In this document: piece after piece, positions 18,069 through 27,865 of the stretch
Layout of the letters: each line of letters starts with the position of its first letter
Numbering within the stretch: position 1 is the first letter of the stretch
Assembly: GCA_900316515.1 (NCBI GenBank)
Contig: ONDE01000009.1
Coordinates: 31,723 to 95,722 of the forward strand
Direction: 5' to 3'
Source: an uncultured Bacteroidales bacterium
Lineage (GTDB): Bacteria; Bacteroidota; Bacteroidia; Bacteroidales; P3
Length of the DNA: 64,000 nt
The notes under the pieces: generated by a model
What the model saw: the letters and a program-made list of their open reading frames with translations, nothing else
Databases searched by the model: none
What the model was told of the DNA's origin: nothing
Program-made: the position numbers and the translations under genes

Positions 18069-19168
18069 CCCTCAAGTACCTTGCGGAATTTGTCGACCAT
18101 GCGGTCGGCTGAGTATTGCGTGACGAAGACGTTGCGGCTGTAGGTGTTGAAGCGAGGACGGGGGTGTTGGCAGAAGTCGGTGAGTGCGGCGATGAATTCG
18201 TCGGCTGTGAAGCAGCTGGCGCCGGCTTTGGAATAGTCGAGTTCGTAGCCGCTCCAGGCTTCGGGGGTGCCGATGATGTTCTTGCCGAACATCATGCTTT
18301 CGCAGGTCTTTACTTTCATGCCGCTGCCTTTGAAGATGGGCAGCACCATGATGTCGGCAGCTTCGAAGAGGGGGTCCAGGTCGGGCACGCTGGATAGCAC
18401 CTCGATGTCGGGGCGCATCCAGTCGGCATCTTTCAGCTTGTCCATGTCTTTGCCCACGATCTGCATGCGTATGTCGACATGGGGCAGTACGTTCTTGGTG
18501 AACCACTCGATGCCCTCGACATTGGCGGGGAAGTAGGCGCCGAGGAACATGCACTTCGGAGGAACCGAAGTGAGTGGAGAGTGGAGAGCGGAGAGTGGAG
18601 AGTTGTTCAAGCGGTCGACGAACGCCACGGGTATCAGCACGTCGGCGTGACGGCCATAGCGGCGGAAGAGTTCGTCGTCGTCGCGGGTGCTGAGGGCGAT
18701 GGTGCGGTCGGCATAGCGGCAGCTCCAGCGGTCGTTGCGGTCGGCGCAGGGCACCACGAGCCAGCGCAGCGGGTTGAGGCGGTTGGCATATTTGGCTGAG
18801 AAGTAGACTACCTCGACGTTGTGGAAGAAGGCGACCACACGGCCGCGGTAGCTAGTTTCTTTGAGCCGTTTGGCGACAATACCGAAGACCGAGCGGTCGA
18901 CGAAGACAACATCGTAGGCTTGTGCCAGTGATATGATTTCGCGCACGCGTTTGGGAGTGAGGCCGAAGTAATAGCCCAGCGGCATATAGAGGATGCCTTG
19001 CAGGTACTCCCAGGGGGTGCGGCGGTGTGCCTCGTCGTGGATGAAGTAGGTGTCGACATTGTCGTGGCCTGCAATCTGTCGCAGCACGGTGAGGTTCTTC
19101 TCGCTGCCTTGTTCGCCGCCTTCGGGGACGCCGCGAGTCTTCTTGTAGCGTATTATCAGTATCTTCAT
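18065..19168 (-). CDS. Glycosyltransferase, GT4-like
   Basis: 367-aa GT-B enzyme. The C-terminal donor site includes CMFLGAYFPANVEGIEWF, MQIVGKD, VPDLDPLFEAADIMVLPIFKGSGMKVKTCESMMFGKNIIGT, with the conserved glutamate in KTCES. The donor and acceptor are unknown; polysaccharide or cell-surface glycan synthesis is likely. The stretch NNSPLSALHSPLTS (from ACTCTCC words at 18565-18610) interrupts the linker just before CMFLGAY and looks like an in-frame low-complexity insertion. Start overlaps the YfhO stop by 4 bp (ATGA), so translation is coupled. Confidence 0.87.
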   Translation of the reverse strand: MKILIIRYKKTRGVPEGGEQGSEKNLTVLRQIAGHDNVDTYFIHDEAHRRTPWEYLQGILYMPLGYYFGLTPKRVREIISLAQAYDVVFVDRSVFGIVAKRLKETSYRGRVVAFFHNVEVVYFSAKYANRLNPLRWLVVPCADRNDRWSCRYADRTIALSTRDDDELFRRYGRHADVLIPVAFVDRLNNSPLSALHSPLTSVPPKCMFLGAYFPANVEGIEWFTKNVLPHVDIRMQIVGKDMDKLKDADWMRPDIEVLSSVPDLDPLFEAADIMVLPIFKGSGMKVKTCESMMFGKNIIGTPEAWSGYELDYSKAGASCFTADEFIAALTDFCQHPRPRFNTYSRNVFVTQYSADRMVDKFRKVLEG

Positions 19169-21660
19169 TTCTTCTTCTTGCGGTAGACAAGGAATATCGC
19201 TCCGCCAGCGATGGCTACGAGGAGGATGGAGCCGAGGATGGTGACGATGTTCATCTTGTAGAAGAGGGGTGCCTCGTTGCGGAACTCGATGACGTGGTCG
19301 CCGGCGGGGATAACCATGGCGCGGAGGATATAGTTGGCGCGGATATATTCGGCGGGTTTGCCGTCGATGTAGGCACGCCAGTCGGGGGCGTAGTAGATTT
19401 CGCTGAAGACGGCTATCTGTTCGTCGCTGGTGTGGGAGGTGTATTTCAGGTAGTCGGGGTTGTAGGGTTTCTGGTGCACCATTTCGATGTGGTCGGTGCT
19501 GTCGAGGAGGCTCTTGTTTTCAGGCAGAGTAAACTCCTCGGTGTTGATGACTGCCGTGGTGGCAGGGTTGAAGTCGTTGAGGGCCAGTATCTCGCCGTTG
19601 GCGTCGCTGACGCATTTGACATCCTGTACGAACCATGCGTTGCCGAGGGCCTCGGGGTTGCGCTGCACCTGTCCGTTCTGGACGACGATGTAGCGGGCGT
19701 TGAGCATGTTGAGGATGCCCATGTTGATGTGGCGCGAGAGGTAGAAGTCGATGATGTCCTGGTAGCGGCGCATCTTGACGGCGCTGTAGCCGCCCACCTG
19801 ACGGTGGAAAGCGGCGGGTTTGGAGTCGTTGAAGGTGTTGGTGGCGAGGTTCAGCACGCGGTAGTTCTGGTCGCCGAACTGCGCAGCCAACTGGTCGATG
19901 TCGTAGTCCCAGGAGTCCGGGCGCAGCTTGAGTTGCTGTTTCGTCTTGTAGAGCTTGTCGCTGGTGGACACATAGCGGCGGTCGACGCCCCAGAGGTCGA
20001 TGACGACGAGCAGCATGAGCACCATGGTGATGTACACGGGCATGCTTGTTTTCACGGACGAGGTATTCTTGCCGCTGCGCCAAACGTAGAACCACAAAGC
20101 AGCAAAGGCGAGTGCCACGAAGAGCAGCGAGCGCCATGAGTCGGAGACGAAGAGTGCTTTGCGGTCCTGGATGAAGATGGACAGGATCTGGTCCCACTGT
20201 GCGCCGTATTGGGGAGCCATCTGAGCATCGGAAGCGCCGCTGTAGCTGAAGCCGCCGGAGAGCAGCAGGCCGATTATGAGCATGGCAGCAGTGATGCCGC
20301 CAGAGATGTAGAGTGAGAGTTTTTTCCGTTTCTCGTCGACCTCTTTCGAGAAGAGCTCGCGCAGGCCAAGCACACCCAGCAGCACCATGCATACGTTGGC
20401 CAGCACGAGGCTCATGCTTGGAGTGCGGAACTTGTTGTAGAGCGGCAGGTTGTTGAAGAGCCATTCGTTGAAGGGCATGAAGTTGCGGCCCCACGACATG
20501 ATGATGGCCAGGATTGTGGCCAGCAGCAGCCACCAGCGTTCGGGACCTTTGACGAGTATCAGGCCCATCAGTGCGAGGAATATGACTATGGCGCCGAAGT
20601 ATACAGGGCCGGAGGTGAAGGGCTGGTCGCCCCAGTAGAGAGGCATCTGCTGTTGGTGGAAGGCCTTGTAGGAGGCGCTTTCGGTGCTCACCGTCTCGCC
20701 GCTGCCGCCGCCCATGGCGCCAGGCACCAGCAGGGTGTAGGTCTCGCCCACGCCGTAGCTCCAGCTGAAGGCGTAGTTGATGTCCAGGCCGCTGGTCTTG
20801 CCGCTGATAGAGGCAGGCTCGCTGTCGTGGTACAGGTCCTCGGGTGTTACCGTGATGGCGTTGCCGCCGCGCATGGTCTGCTTGGCATATTGCTGGCTCA
20901 CCACGAGGGCACGAGCGTTGCAGGCAAAGGCCAGTGCGCAGCCCAGGAGCAGCACACCCACGCCCCAGCCGAATTTAGGTAGATACTTGTCCTTGATGGC
21001 ATACACCAGGTGGGCAGCGCCAAGCAGGACGGCGCCTATCATGGTGTAGAAGGTGATCTGGATGTGGTTGAAGTTGAGTTGCAGGCCCAGAGCCAGGGTG
21101 AACAGCAGTCCGCCCCAGAGCCAGTCCTTGCGCTTGTCGGTATTCTCTGTGGGTTTGCGCAGACACAGCACCATGCCGGCGAAGATGGGCGCCATCATGG
21201 CCATAGCCCAAGCCTTGGAGATGTGGCCTGCTTCGACGATGATGATGTTGTAGCTTCCCAGTCCGAAAGCGAGGGCGCCGAAGATTGCCAGCCACGGCGA
21301 GCATCCAAGGAGCACCAGAGCCAGGTAGAATCCTATCAAGTAGAGGAACAGGACACCTATGGTGCGTCCCCAGCCGAGGACGTCGAGGTTCACCAGCGAG
21401 CGCAGCGGAGCCATGATGCTCTTCATCGGCGGGTTGCCGCCGACCTGGTATATCGGCATGCCGCCGAACAGCGAGCTGTTCCACAGGGCGTATTCGCCCG
21501 TTTGTGTGTGATAGTCCTTGGTCTCTTTCACCATGGCCTCGAACTTCTGCGTGTCGCCCTGATACATCTCCTTGCCGCTAAGCACAGGCGAGAAATAGAT
21601 GCACGCCACGGCGAACATCGCAATAACCATTGCTACATGAATCCAGATCTTCTTCTTCAT
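19165..21660 (-). CDS. YfhO-family polytopic membrane protein
   Basis: 831 aa with about a dozen transmembrane segments and a C-terminal periplasmic domain followed by a final helix and a basic VYRKKKK tail. The N-terminal membrane block with YALWNSSLFGGMPIYQVGGNPP, and the C-terminal VFSEIYYAPDWRAYIDGKPAEY then FRNEAPLFYKMN, match YfhO proteins, implicated in glycosylation of wall or lipid-linked polymers and resembling GT-C enzymes. Second gene of an operon pgpH-like, yfhO-like, GT4; the partner glycosyltransferase supports an envelope-glycan role. Confidence 0.9.
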   Translation of the reverse strand: MKKKIWIHVAMVIAMFAVACIYFSPVLSGKEMYQGDTQKFEAMVKETKDYHTQTGEYALWNSSLFGGMPIYQVGGNPPMKSIMAPLRSLVNLDVLGWGRTIGVLFLYLIGFYLALVLLGCSPWLAIFGALAFGLGSYNIIIVEAGHISKAWAMAMMAPIFAGMVLCLRKPTENTDKRKDWLWGGLLFTLALGLQLNFNHIQITFYTMIGAVLLGAAHLVYAIKDKYLPKFGWGVGVLLLGCALAFACNARALVVSQQYAKQTMRGGNAITVTPEDLYHDSEPASISGKTSGLDINYAFSWSYGVGETYTLLVPGAMGGGSGETVSTESASYKAFHQQQMPLYWGDQPFTSGPVYFGAIVIFLALMGLILVKGPERWWLLLATILAIIMSWGRNFMPFNEWLFNNLPLYNKFRTPSMSLVLANVCMVLLGVLGLRELFSKEVDEKRKKLSLYISGGITAAMLIIGLLLSGGFSYSGASDAQMAPQYGAQWDQILSIFIQDRKALFVSDSWRSLLFVALAFAALWFYVWRSGKNTSSVKTSMPVYITMVLMLLVVIDLWGVDRRYVSTSDKLYKTKQQLKLRPDSWDYDIDQLAAQFGDQNYRVLNLATNTFNDSKPAAFHRQVGGYSAVKMRRYQDIIDFYLSRHINMGILNMLNARYIVVQNGQVQRNPEALGNAWFVQDVKCVSDANGEILALNDFNPATTAVINTEEFTLPENKSLLDSTDHIEMVHQKPYNPDYLKYTSHTSDEQIAVFSEIYYAPDWRAYIDGKPAEYIRANYILRAMVIPAGDHVIEFRNEAPLFYKMNIVTILGSILLVAIAGGAIFLVYRKKKK

Positions 21661-21706
21661 AATATCTTTGTTCTTATTTTCTAAATTCCAAGTTTTAAAC
21701 TCTTGT

Positions 21707-23689
21707 TCAACTCTTAATCGTTGGGTATTCGACGCGGACGTGGTAGATGCTCATCATCTTCTCCTTCAGTATGTGTCGAATCTTGCTGATGTCGCCATAG
21801 TTCAGCGGGCAATTGTCGAGCTGTCCGGCCTTGATCTTGCCGTCGATCAGGTTGTCCACCATCTTGTCTGTCGCCTCTTTGGTGTGCTCTTTCATGCTGC
21901 GGCAGGCTGCTTCGACAGTGTCTACAATCATTACCACAGCTGTCTCGCGGCTGTAGGGGCGCGGGCCGGGGTAGCGGAAGAGGCTAGCGTCGAAGTCGCC
22001 GTCGGGGTGTAGCTCCTTTTCTTTGGCAAAGAAATAGCCCGTGTATGTGGTGCCGTGGTGTGTGCGGATAAAATCCTGCACCTCGGCAGGCAGGCCGTAC
22101 TGGCGTGCCAGTTCCAGGCCGTCGGTCACGTGCCTTGTTATTATGCTTGCGCTCTCGGCATAGTCCAGTTCCTCGTGAGGGTTGAAGCCGGAGGTCTGGT
22201 TTTCGGTGAAATACTGAGGATTTCGCACTTTGCCGATGTCGTGGTAGAGGGCGCCGACCTTCGCCAGCAGCGCGTCGCCGCCGATTTCGTTCATAAGGTC
22301 CTCGCTGATGTTGGCCACCTGTACTGAGTGTTGGAACGTTCCCGGCGCACGCCGACTCAATTCCCTCAACGCCTCGTGGCTTGTGTTGGACAATTCCATG
22401 AGTGTCAGGTTTGTGGTCATGCCGAACAAACGTTCGAACAGGTATATCAGCGGGTAGGCCATCAGCGTCAATGTTGCGTTGAGCAGGAACATCAGGTAGC
22501 GCTCAGCATCGAGCGAGAGCAGGTTGGTGTCCTGGCTCAGGACGCCAGCTGTGTAGATGAACGAATAGCTGGCGAAGATTACCGCTGCCAGGGTGAAGAA
22601 CTGGCTACGGCGCTCAAGGCTCCGCACGGCTATGATGCTCATCATGCCTGTTACCAGCTGGTAGAAGATGAACTCGAACGAGTTGGGTACCAGGTTTGCC
22701 AATATGATCACCGTTGTGAGGTGGATATACAATGCCACGCGCATGTCGAAAAAGACCCGCATCAATATAGGCACTATGCATAGCGGCACCAGCAGTACCC
22801 AGTCGGCATTCACCCTTGTCACCAGAGCGGTGATTGCCGCCATCAGCAGTATCACCACCATCACCATCAGCACCTTGCGGTCGTCTTCGAGGATTGGATG
22901 GCGAGTGTTCTTCAGGAACATGTAGAGTGCCACGAAGGCAATTGCTGCCAGGAGCAGCTGGCCTGCCAGCTGGCCCCACAGGCTGTAGCGCTCGCTGTAG
23001 CGGCGGTCCTGCTCGGCTTCGAGATTTTCTATCACCTGTGCTGTCTCTTCGGTCACCTCTTCGCCTTTGCTCACAATACGGTCGCCCTCCATCACCATGC
23101 GGCTTTGGTAACTCAGCTGGCTCAGGCGGCTCTCAAGTTCCAGCGCCGTGCGCTCCTCGTCGACGACAATGCTTGCTGTCAATATGCTGTCGCGCAGCAG
23201 CCCGGCTTCGAGGTCTGCCGCAGTAACATATTCACCCTGACGGCACTCATGGCCTACGTTGCCTTCCAGCACGACGGCACGCTGACCTTCGGTCCAGTTC
23301 GGCACATGCTCCATGTAGCCTATTCTGTAAATGCTGTCCACCTGCCGTCTTATCTTGCGCCACTCTCCATTCTTGATGCTTGACTCATAACTCTTGATTT
23401 TCTCAAGGGCTTTGGAGTGTGCGGTGCTATCCACGCGATAGTACACCGTGGCCCGTTGACGCTCAGCGTCCTGCTCGCTTCTCATCTGTTCGGCGTCTTT
23501 CAGCACTACAAAATCGTAGGGCGCCACCAGATCGGCACCGCGCCATACTGCACCAACTTTATAGTCATAATGCTCTCCGCGACCTTCGTGAGGGAAAATC
23601 AACACTATCAGCGACGCTGTAATCAGCATCGCAAATATTCTGTACAACAGCGATAAACGCTTTACTGTACCTGTTAATATGCTGCTCAT
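21707..23689 (-). CDS. PgpH-type 7TM HD-domain phosphodiesterase (predicted cyclic-di-AMP hydrolase)
   Basis: 660 aa. A signal-anchor helix is followed by an extracytoplasmic 7TMR-HD-like domain (about 40-250), seven transmembrane helices (about 270-455), and a cytoplasmic HDIG/HD domain: RAPGTFQHSVQVANISEDL, then VGALYHDIGK (metal-binding HD), ITRHVTDGLELARQYGLP and FIRTHHGT. This architecture is that of PgpH, which degrades cyclic-di-AMP and so affects envelope and osmotic homeostasis. ATG at 23689 (MSSILTG) follows a perfect promoter (23741-23711); an upstream in-frame start lies inside that promoter. Confidence 0.92.
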   Translation of the reverse strand: MSSILTGTVKRLSLLYRIFAMLITASLIVLIFPHEGRGEHYDYKVGAVWRGADLVAPYDFVVLKDAEQMRSEQDAERQRATVYYRVDSTAHSKALEKIKSYESSIKNGEWRKIRRQVDSIYRIGYMEHVPNWTEGQRAVVLEGNVGHECRQGEYVTAADLEAGLLRDSILTASIVVDEERTALELESRLSQLSYQSRMVMEGDRIVSKGEEVTEETAQVIENLEAEQDRRYSERYSLWGQLAGQLLLAAIAFVALYMFLKNTRHPILEDDRKVLMVMVVILLMAAITALVTRVNADWVLLVPLCIVPILMRVFFDMRVALYIHLTTVIILANLVPNSFEFIFYQLVTGMMSIIAVRSLERRSQFFTLAAVIFASYSFIYTAGVLSQDTNLLSLDAERYLMFLLNATLTLMAYPLIYLFERLFGMTTNLTLMELSNTSHEALRELSRRAPGTFQHSVQVANISEDLMNEIGGDALLAKVGALYHDIGKVRNPQYFTENQTSGFNPHEELDYAESASIITRHVTDGLELARQYGLPAEVQDFIRTHHGTTYTGYFFAKEKELHPDGDFDASLFRYPGPRPYSRETAVVMIVDTVEAACRSMKEHTKEATDKMVDNLIDGKIKAGQLDNCPLNYGDISKIRHILKEKMMSIYHVRVEYPTIKS

Positions 23690-23710
23690 CTTTACTATAA
23701 AATCAATTTG

Positions 23711-23741
23711 CAAAAGTAAACAAAAAACCTCACATGGCAAA
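23711..23741 (-). promoter_or_regulatory. Promoter of the pgpH-like operon
   Basis: On the minus strand TTTG (23741 to 23738), exactly 19 nt, TACTTTTG (23718 to 23711): a perfect Bacteroidota promoter 22 bp before the ATG. Confidence 0.75.
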
Positions 23742-23761
23742 AAAAGAATTTAGCAGTTTGT

Positions 23762-23880
23762 GGGACGGAGGGAGTGGGGGAGTGATGGGGAAGTGATGGG
23801 GGAGTGAGTAGTGGGGTGGGTAGGGGGTGGGTAGTAAGTGAGTAGTAAGTGAGTAGTATGTGAGCAGTAAGTGATAGGGT
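23762..23880. repeat. G-rich word repeat in a divergent intergenic region
   Basis: The + strand has nine runs of 3-5 G between 23762 and 23831 (in words like GGGGGAGTGAT), enough for a G-quadruplex, then GTGAGTAGTAA words to 23880. The remaining 23881-24009 is AT-rich with no gene; the promoter of the next gene is not obvious. Confidence 0.7.
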
Positions 23881-24009
23881 GGTAAAAATAATTTTTACTC
23901 GAATACAATATTCTTTACAATATGTTGTTATTATATGTTGTCGGTTGCAATAAGTGGACTGGCAATTGTACTAATCGTTGAAATAGAAACAAATAAAAAT
24001 AGACAAACA

Positions 24010-24759
24010 ATGAAAAAGATTTTCGCTTTGGCTGCCGTAGTTCTTTTCTTTGGCAGTTTTGCTTTTGCTCAGAATTCCTTCAAGGGTATTGTGAAGTACA
24101 AGGTTGAATCCACCGGTCAGGTGGCTATGACTATTCCTGATGAGGCTGCTACAGCAGAGATCAAGGTTTCGGGCGACAATATGTTTACCAAGAGTGCTAT
24201 TTTCGCCGGCGGTATGACGGAGTGCGTGCTGGTGCAGAACCTCACCATGACCCGTTGCGACAACTACAGCCAGCTCCTCGGCTACCTTCGCGGACAGGGC
24301 TCCGAGTTTACCTACCAGGGCGACGGCAAGCTCCTGCTGAAGAATGTTTTCAAGGCCAGTGATTTCGACAGCGTTTATATCGTCGACACCGAGGCTGGCC
24401 ACTTCTACTATGAGCTGGTGAACGAAACCAAGCAGATTGCCGGTGTCACCGCCAAGAAGATTATCCGCCACCAGTACGACGACGAGGGTGTTGACCACCC
24501 CCGTGAGATGTGGTACAGCGACGAGATTGGCCCCCAGATCAACGTCCTCTTCGGCGGCATCAAGGGCATGCCCCTTGAGTGCACCGTGGATGCCGGCGAG
24601 GGTAAGGCTATCACCTATACCGCCACCGAGATTGTAAAAGGCAAGGTCAAGGAAGCCGACTTCCTGTTGCCTGACGGCTATGAAGTGCTCAGCGAGGAAG
24701 AGTTAGAGACCCTCGGTACCGAGCTCCAGGAAGAGATCGAACTCCTCCAGGCCGAGTAA
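24010..24759 (+). CDS. Exported protein, DUF4412/GLPGLI-like
   Basis: 249 aa with a clear signal peptide (MKKIFALAAVVLFFGSFAFAQ). The mature part begins NSFKGIVKYKVES and is predicted mostly beta, with an acidic Glu-rich C-terminus (LSEEELETLGTELQEEIELLQAE region). It resembles periplasmic DUF4412 proteins of Bacteroidota, whose function is unknown. ATG at 24010 chosen because an upstream in-frame start would place a second hydrophobic stretch before the signal peptide. Precedes ftsK by 35 bp of GTTTACGG words. Confidence 0.75.
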   Translation: MKKIFALAAVVLFFGSFAFAQNSFKGIVKYKVESTGQVAMTIPDEAATAEIKVSGDNMFTKSAIFAGGMTECVLVQNLTMTRCDNYSQLLGYLRGQGSEFTYQGDGKLLLKNVFKASDFDSVYIVDTEAGHFYYELVNETKQIAGVTAKKIIRHQYDDEGVDHPREMWYSDEIGPQINVLFGGIKGMPLECTVDAGEGKAITYTATEIVKGKVKEADFLLPDGYEVLSEEELETLGTELQEEIELLQAE

Positions 24760-24794
24760 GTTTACGGTTTACAGTTTACGGTTTACGGGTTACA

Positions 24795-27335
24795 GTGGCT
24801 GCAAGCAAAAATAAATCCAAGTCGAAGAAGAGCAAAGGCGCCTCACGTCGAGGCGCCTTCGCCGAGTTTCTGAAAAGCAAACAATTCGCTCATATCCGCG
24901 GTGCTCTTTATGTTCTATTTGCCGCTTTCCTCGCGCTGGCGCTGACGGGTTACTATGTTACCGACGCACGTGGCGGATGGACGGGCTCGCTGGGCAGTGG
25001 CTTGGCAGAGTTCTTCTCCATCAACCTCTTTGGCATCGGCAGTTTCGGCTTTGTGCTCCTATTCTTTGTCTATGGCCTCCGCCTATGGAATGTCGTTGTC
25101 CTGCCATGGTGGAAGACCTTCGGAAGCACGCTTTTCTGGATGCTGTGGCTTTCGGTCTTCCTCGGATACATAGGCGGTGCGTGGGTTAAAAGCGCTGGTT
25201 TCGAGATATACGCAGGCATCGGCCTCAACCTTGCCGAACCGCTTCACAACCTCCTTAGTTGGTGGACCCTTGTGATTCTGATTTTCCTCGCCGTGCTGTT
25301 CCTCGTGCTGGTGCACAAGATGCAACTGCCCGAGGTGAAGCTTCCGAAGGTCGACCTCAAGCAGGTTGCCAAGGAGGTCGGCAAGGAGATAGAAGAGGTG
25401 GCCACCGACCACACCAAGCCTGCGGCGAAGCCCGACGTGACCGAGCCTGTGGATTTGTCGGACACCGCTGGCGATTCCTCGATTTTCGCGACTCAACCTT
25501 CGTCGGACAGCGACGACGACCCCGGCGCCGACTTCGATGCTGCGGCAATGGAACTCTTCCACCGCCCAGCCAACATCGATGATGATTCGGCAGAAGAAGG
25601 GACAGCGGAGGAAAAGCCGACCACAGAACCGGCCTTCTCCATAGACGACGAGTTTGCACGGATAAATGCCAAAGCCCAAGGCACCGAGTCGTCAGAGGTG
25701 AGCTTCACCATTGAAGATACCTCAGAGGTTTCTTCAAGCGAACCATCAGCAGATGCTCCCATAGACGAAGAACCAGTAAATGTCGACGACCTCGACCCCG
25801 ACGACTATCGCCGCCACTATGGCCTCGACGAACCCTACGACCCGCACTTGGACCTCAGCGACTACCAGATGCCTGGCACCGAGTTGCTTGAGGACAGCGA
25901 GGTGCGCAACGTCAAGGTATCGAAGGAAGAGCTCATAGCCAACAAGGACCGCATTGTGCAGACCCTCAACGACTACGGTATTGAGATTACCGAAATATCG
26001 GCTCAGCCTGGTCCCACGGTGACGCTTTATAAGATAAAACCTGCTCCCGGCGTCCGTATCTCCAAGATTAAAGGTCTCGAAAACGACATAGCGCTTTCCC
26101 TTGCCGCCCTCGGCATACGTATCATAGCCCCCATTCCCGGCGAAAGCAACATCGGCATAGAGGTGCCCAACGCAAAGCCGCAGATAGTCTCGATGAAGAC
26201 CATGTTGGAGAGCGATGCCTTCCAGAACGCCAAGATGGAATTACCCATAGCTTTCGGCAAGACCATCAGCAACGAGTGCTTCGTCACCGACCTGGCCAAG
26301 ATGCCACACCTGCTGATGGCCGGTGCTACGGGTACGGGTAAATCCGTTGGTCTCAATGCCGTCCTGGCATCGCTGCTCTACAAGAAGCACCCCTCAGAGC
26401 TAAAACTCGTCCTTGTCGACCCGAAGAAAGTAGAGTTCAGTCTCTATTCCGCCCTGGAACGCCACTATCTGGCCAAGATGCCCGACGAGGAAGAGGCTGT
26501 CATCACCGACGTCAAGAAGGTTGTCAGGACACTCAATTCCCTCTGTATAGAGATGGACACCCGCTACGACCTGCTGAAGCAGGCCAAGGTGCGCAAGATT
26601 ACCGAATATAACGAGAAATTCTGCAAGCGCATGCTCAACCCCGAGCATGGTCATCGTTTCCTGCCATACATCGTCGTGGTCATCGACGAGTTCGGCGACC
26701 TCATTATGACCGCAGGCAAAGAGGTGGAACTTCCAATTGCACGTCTGGCACAGCTGGCCCGTGCCGTGGGCATCCATCTCATCATAGCCACACAGCGCCC
26801 CACGACCAACATCATTACAGGTACCATCAAGGCCAACTTCCCCGCCCGCGTCGCTTTCAGGGTAACCTCGGGCATTGACTCCAAGACCATCCTTGACACT
26901 GGCGGCGCCCAGCAACTCATTGGGCGCGGCGACATGCTGATTTCATTGGCTGGCAAGGACATGATACGCCTTCAGTGTGCACTTATCGATACGCCCGAGA
27001 TTGAACGTCTGGTACGGTTCATAGGAGACCAGCGCGGTTACCCCGAAGGTTTTGAACTGCCCGAGTACCTCGACGAGAACGAAGAACCCAACAAGGAATT
27101 CGATGCCAAGCACAAAGACGAGTTCTTCAACGATGCCGCCCGTCTTGTAGTCAATTCCCAGTTTGGCAGCACTTCGCTGCTTCAACGCAAACTGCAACTC
27201 GGCTACAACCGCGCCGGACGAATCATCGACCAGCTGGAAGCTGCAGGCATCGTGGGGCCGTCCAACGGCTCCAAGCCCCGCGACGTGCTTGTACACGACC
27301 TCGAATCGCTCGAAGACATACTTAGAACATTATAA
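24795..27335 (+). CDS. ftsK: DNA translocase FtsK/SpoIIIE
   Basis: 846-aa septal DNA pump that clears and aligns chromosome termini for XerCD at division. Four or five N-terminal transmembrane helices (about 35-175), an acidic low-complexity linker (about 190-350), then the motor: EISAQPGPTVTLYKIKPAPG, Walker A GATGTGKSVG (about 513-522), Walker B VVVIDEFGDLI (about 630-640), and a C-terminal winged-helix gamma domain (STSLLQRKLQLGYNRAGRIIDQLEAAGIVG) that reads KOPS. The start is a GTG at 24795; the Lys-rich N-terminus (KNKSKSKKSKG) follows at once. Confidence 0.95.
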   Translation: MAASKNKSKSKKSKGASRRGAFAEFLKSKQFAHIRGALYVLFAAFLALALTGYYVTDARGGWTGSLGSGLAEFFSINLFGIGSFGFVLLFFVYGLRLWNVVVLPWWKTFGSTLFWMLWLSVFLGYIGGAWVKSAGFEIYAGIGLNLAEPLHNLLSWWTLVILIFLAVLFLVLVHKMQLPEVKLPKVDLKQVAKEVGKEIEEVATDHTKPAAKPDVTEPVDLSDTAGDSSIFATQPSSDSDDDPGADFDAAAMELFHRPANIDDDSAEEGTAEEKPTTEPAFSIDDEFARINAKAQGTESSEVSFTIEDTSEVSSSEPSADAPIDEEPVNVDDLDPDDYRRHYGLDEPYDPHLDLSDYQMPGTELLEDSEVRNVKVSKEELIANKDRIVQTLNDYGIEITEISAQPGPTVTLYKIKPAPGVRISKIKGLENDIALSLAALGIRIIAPIPGESNIGIEVPNAKPQIVSMKTMLESDAFQNAKMELPIAFGKTISNECFVTDLAKMPHLLMAGATGTGKSVGLNAVLASLLYKKHPSELKLVLVDPKKVEFSLYSALERHYLAKMPDEEEAVITDVKKVVRTLNSLCIEMDTRYDLLKQAKVRKITEYNEKFCKRMLNPEHGHRFLPYIVVVIDEFGDLIMTAGKEVELPIARLAQLARAVGIHLIIATQRPTTNIITGTIKANFPARVAFRVTSGIDSKTILDTGGAQQLIGRGDMLISLAGKDMIRLQCALIDTPEIERLVRFIGDQRGYPEGFELPEYLDENEEPNKEFDAKHKDEFFNDAARLVVNSQFGSTSLLQRKLQLGYNRAGRIIDQLEAAGIVGPSNGSKPRDVLVHDLESLEDILRTL

Positions 27336-27339
27336 TTCC

Positions 27340-27585
27340 ATGAAAAAGAAGATTGAAATATTGGCACTTGCCGCTTTGGCATTAACCGTAGTGGCTTGCA
27401 ACAAGCAGCAGACATGCCGCTGCTCTGTTCTCGGCACTCAGAGCGTACGCATTATCAAGATTGACAAGGGGAACTGTGAACAACTCCACACCTACACCTA
27501 TCACAACGTGATGGACTCCCTCAATGTCGACTCCCTGCTTTGCACAGGTTATGAGTTCCGTATAGACTCCATTTATGAAGAATAG
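27340..27585 (+). CDS. Small Cys-rich lipoprotein (CRCS type, paralogue 1)
   Basis: 81 aa. ATG at 27340, 4 bp after the ftsK stop. Lipoprotein signal LALTVVACNK; the mature part begins with QQTCRCS and keeps further cysteines at GNCEQL and LLCTGYEF. The neighbour gene encodes a protein with the same plan (ACT-x-x-x-QCRCS, then LSC and VSC), so the two are paralogues. Function unknown. Position before a MauE/thioredoxin-like gene suggests a link to disulfide chemistry in the periplasm (inference). Confidence 0.75.
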   Translation: MKKKIEILALAALALTVVACNKQQTCRCSVLGTQSVRIIKIDKGNCEQLHTYTYHNVMDSLNVDSLLCTGYEFRIDSIYEE

Positions 27586-27592
27586 TAGATTT

Positions 27593-27865
27593 ATGAAGCA
27601 CAGATATTCAACCGTTAAAGCATTTGTTGCAGCAGCCATTTTCCTTTTTGCTGCTTCAGCATGTACCCGTGAGCATCAATGCCGTTGCAGCCATGAGGGT
27701 GACGGCGGTCACATGCAGTACCTCACCGTAGACCGCTCGCTCAGCTGTGACGACATCACCGAGATGTCCATCGAACGCCACATAATCGACAGCGTTACAG
27801 GTACGCCTACACTCGAACGTGTCGAGATCCATAAAGTCTCTTGTCACGAATATGCCGAAGACTAG
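27593..27865 (+). CDS. Small Cys-rich lipoprotein (CRCS type, paralogue 2)
   Basis: 90 aa from ATG at 27593 (MKHRYSTVKAF); an in-frame ATG at 27575 would overlap the previous gene and add six residues, so the start is not certain. Signal FLFAASACTREHQCRCS gives a lipidated Cys and the shared CRCS motif, followed by LSCDDI and VSCHEYAED. A paralogue of the preceding gene, made by local duplication. The end overlaps the start of the MauE-like gene by 14 bp, so the three genes are one operon. Confidence 0.75.
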   Translation: MKHRYSTVKAFVAAAIFLFAASACTREHQCRCSHEGDGGHMQYLTVDRSLSCDDITEMSIERHIIDSVTGTPTLERVEIHKVSCHEYAED

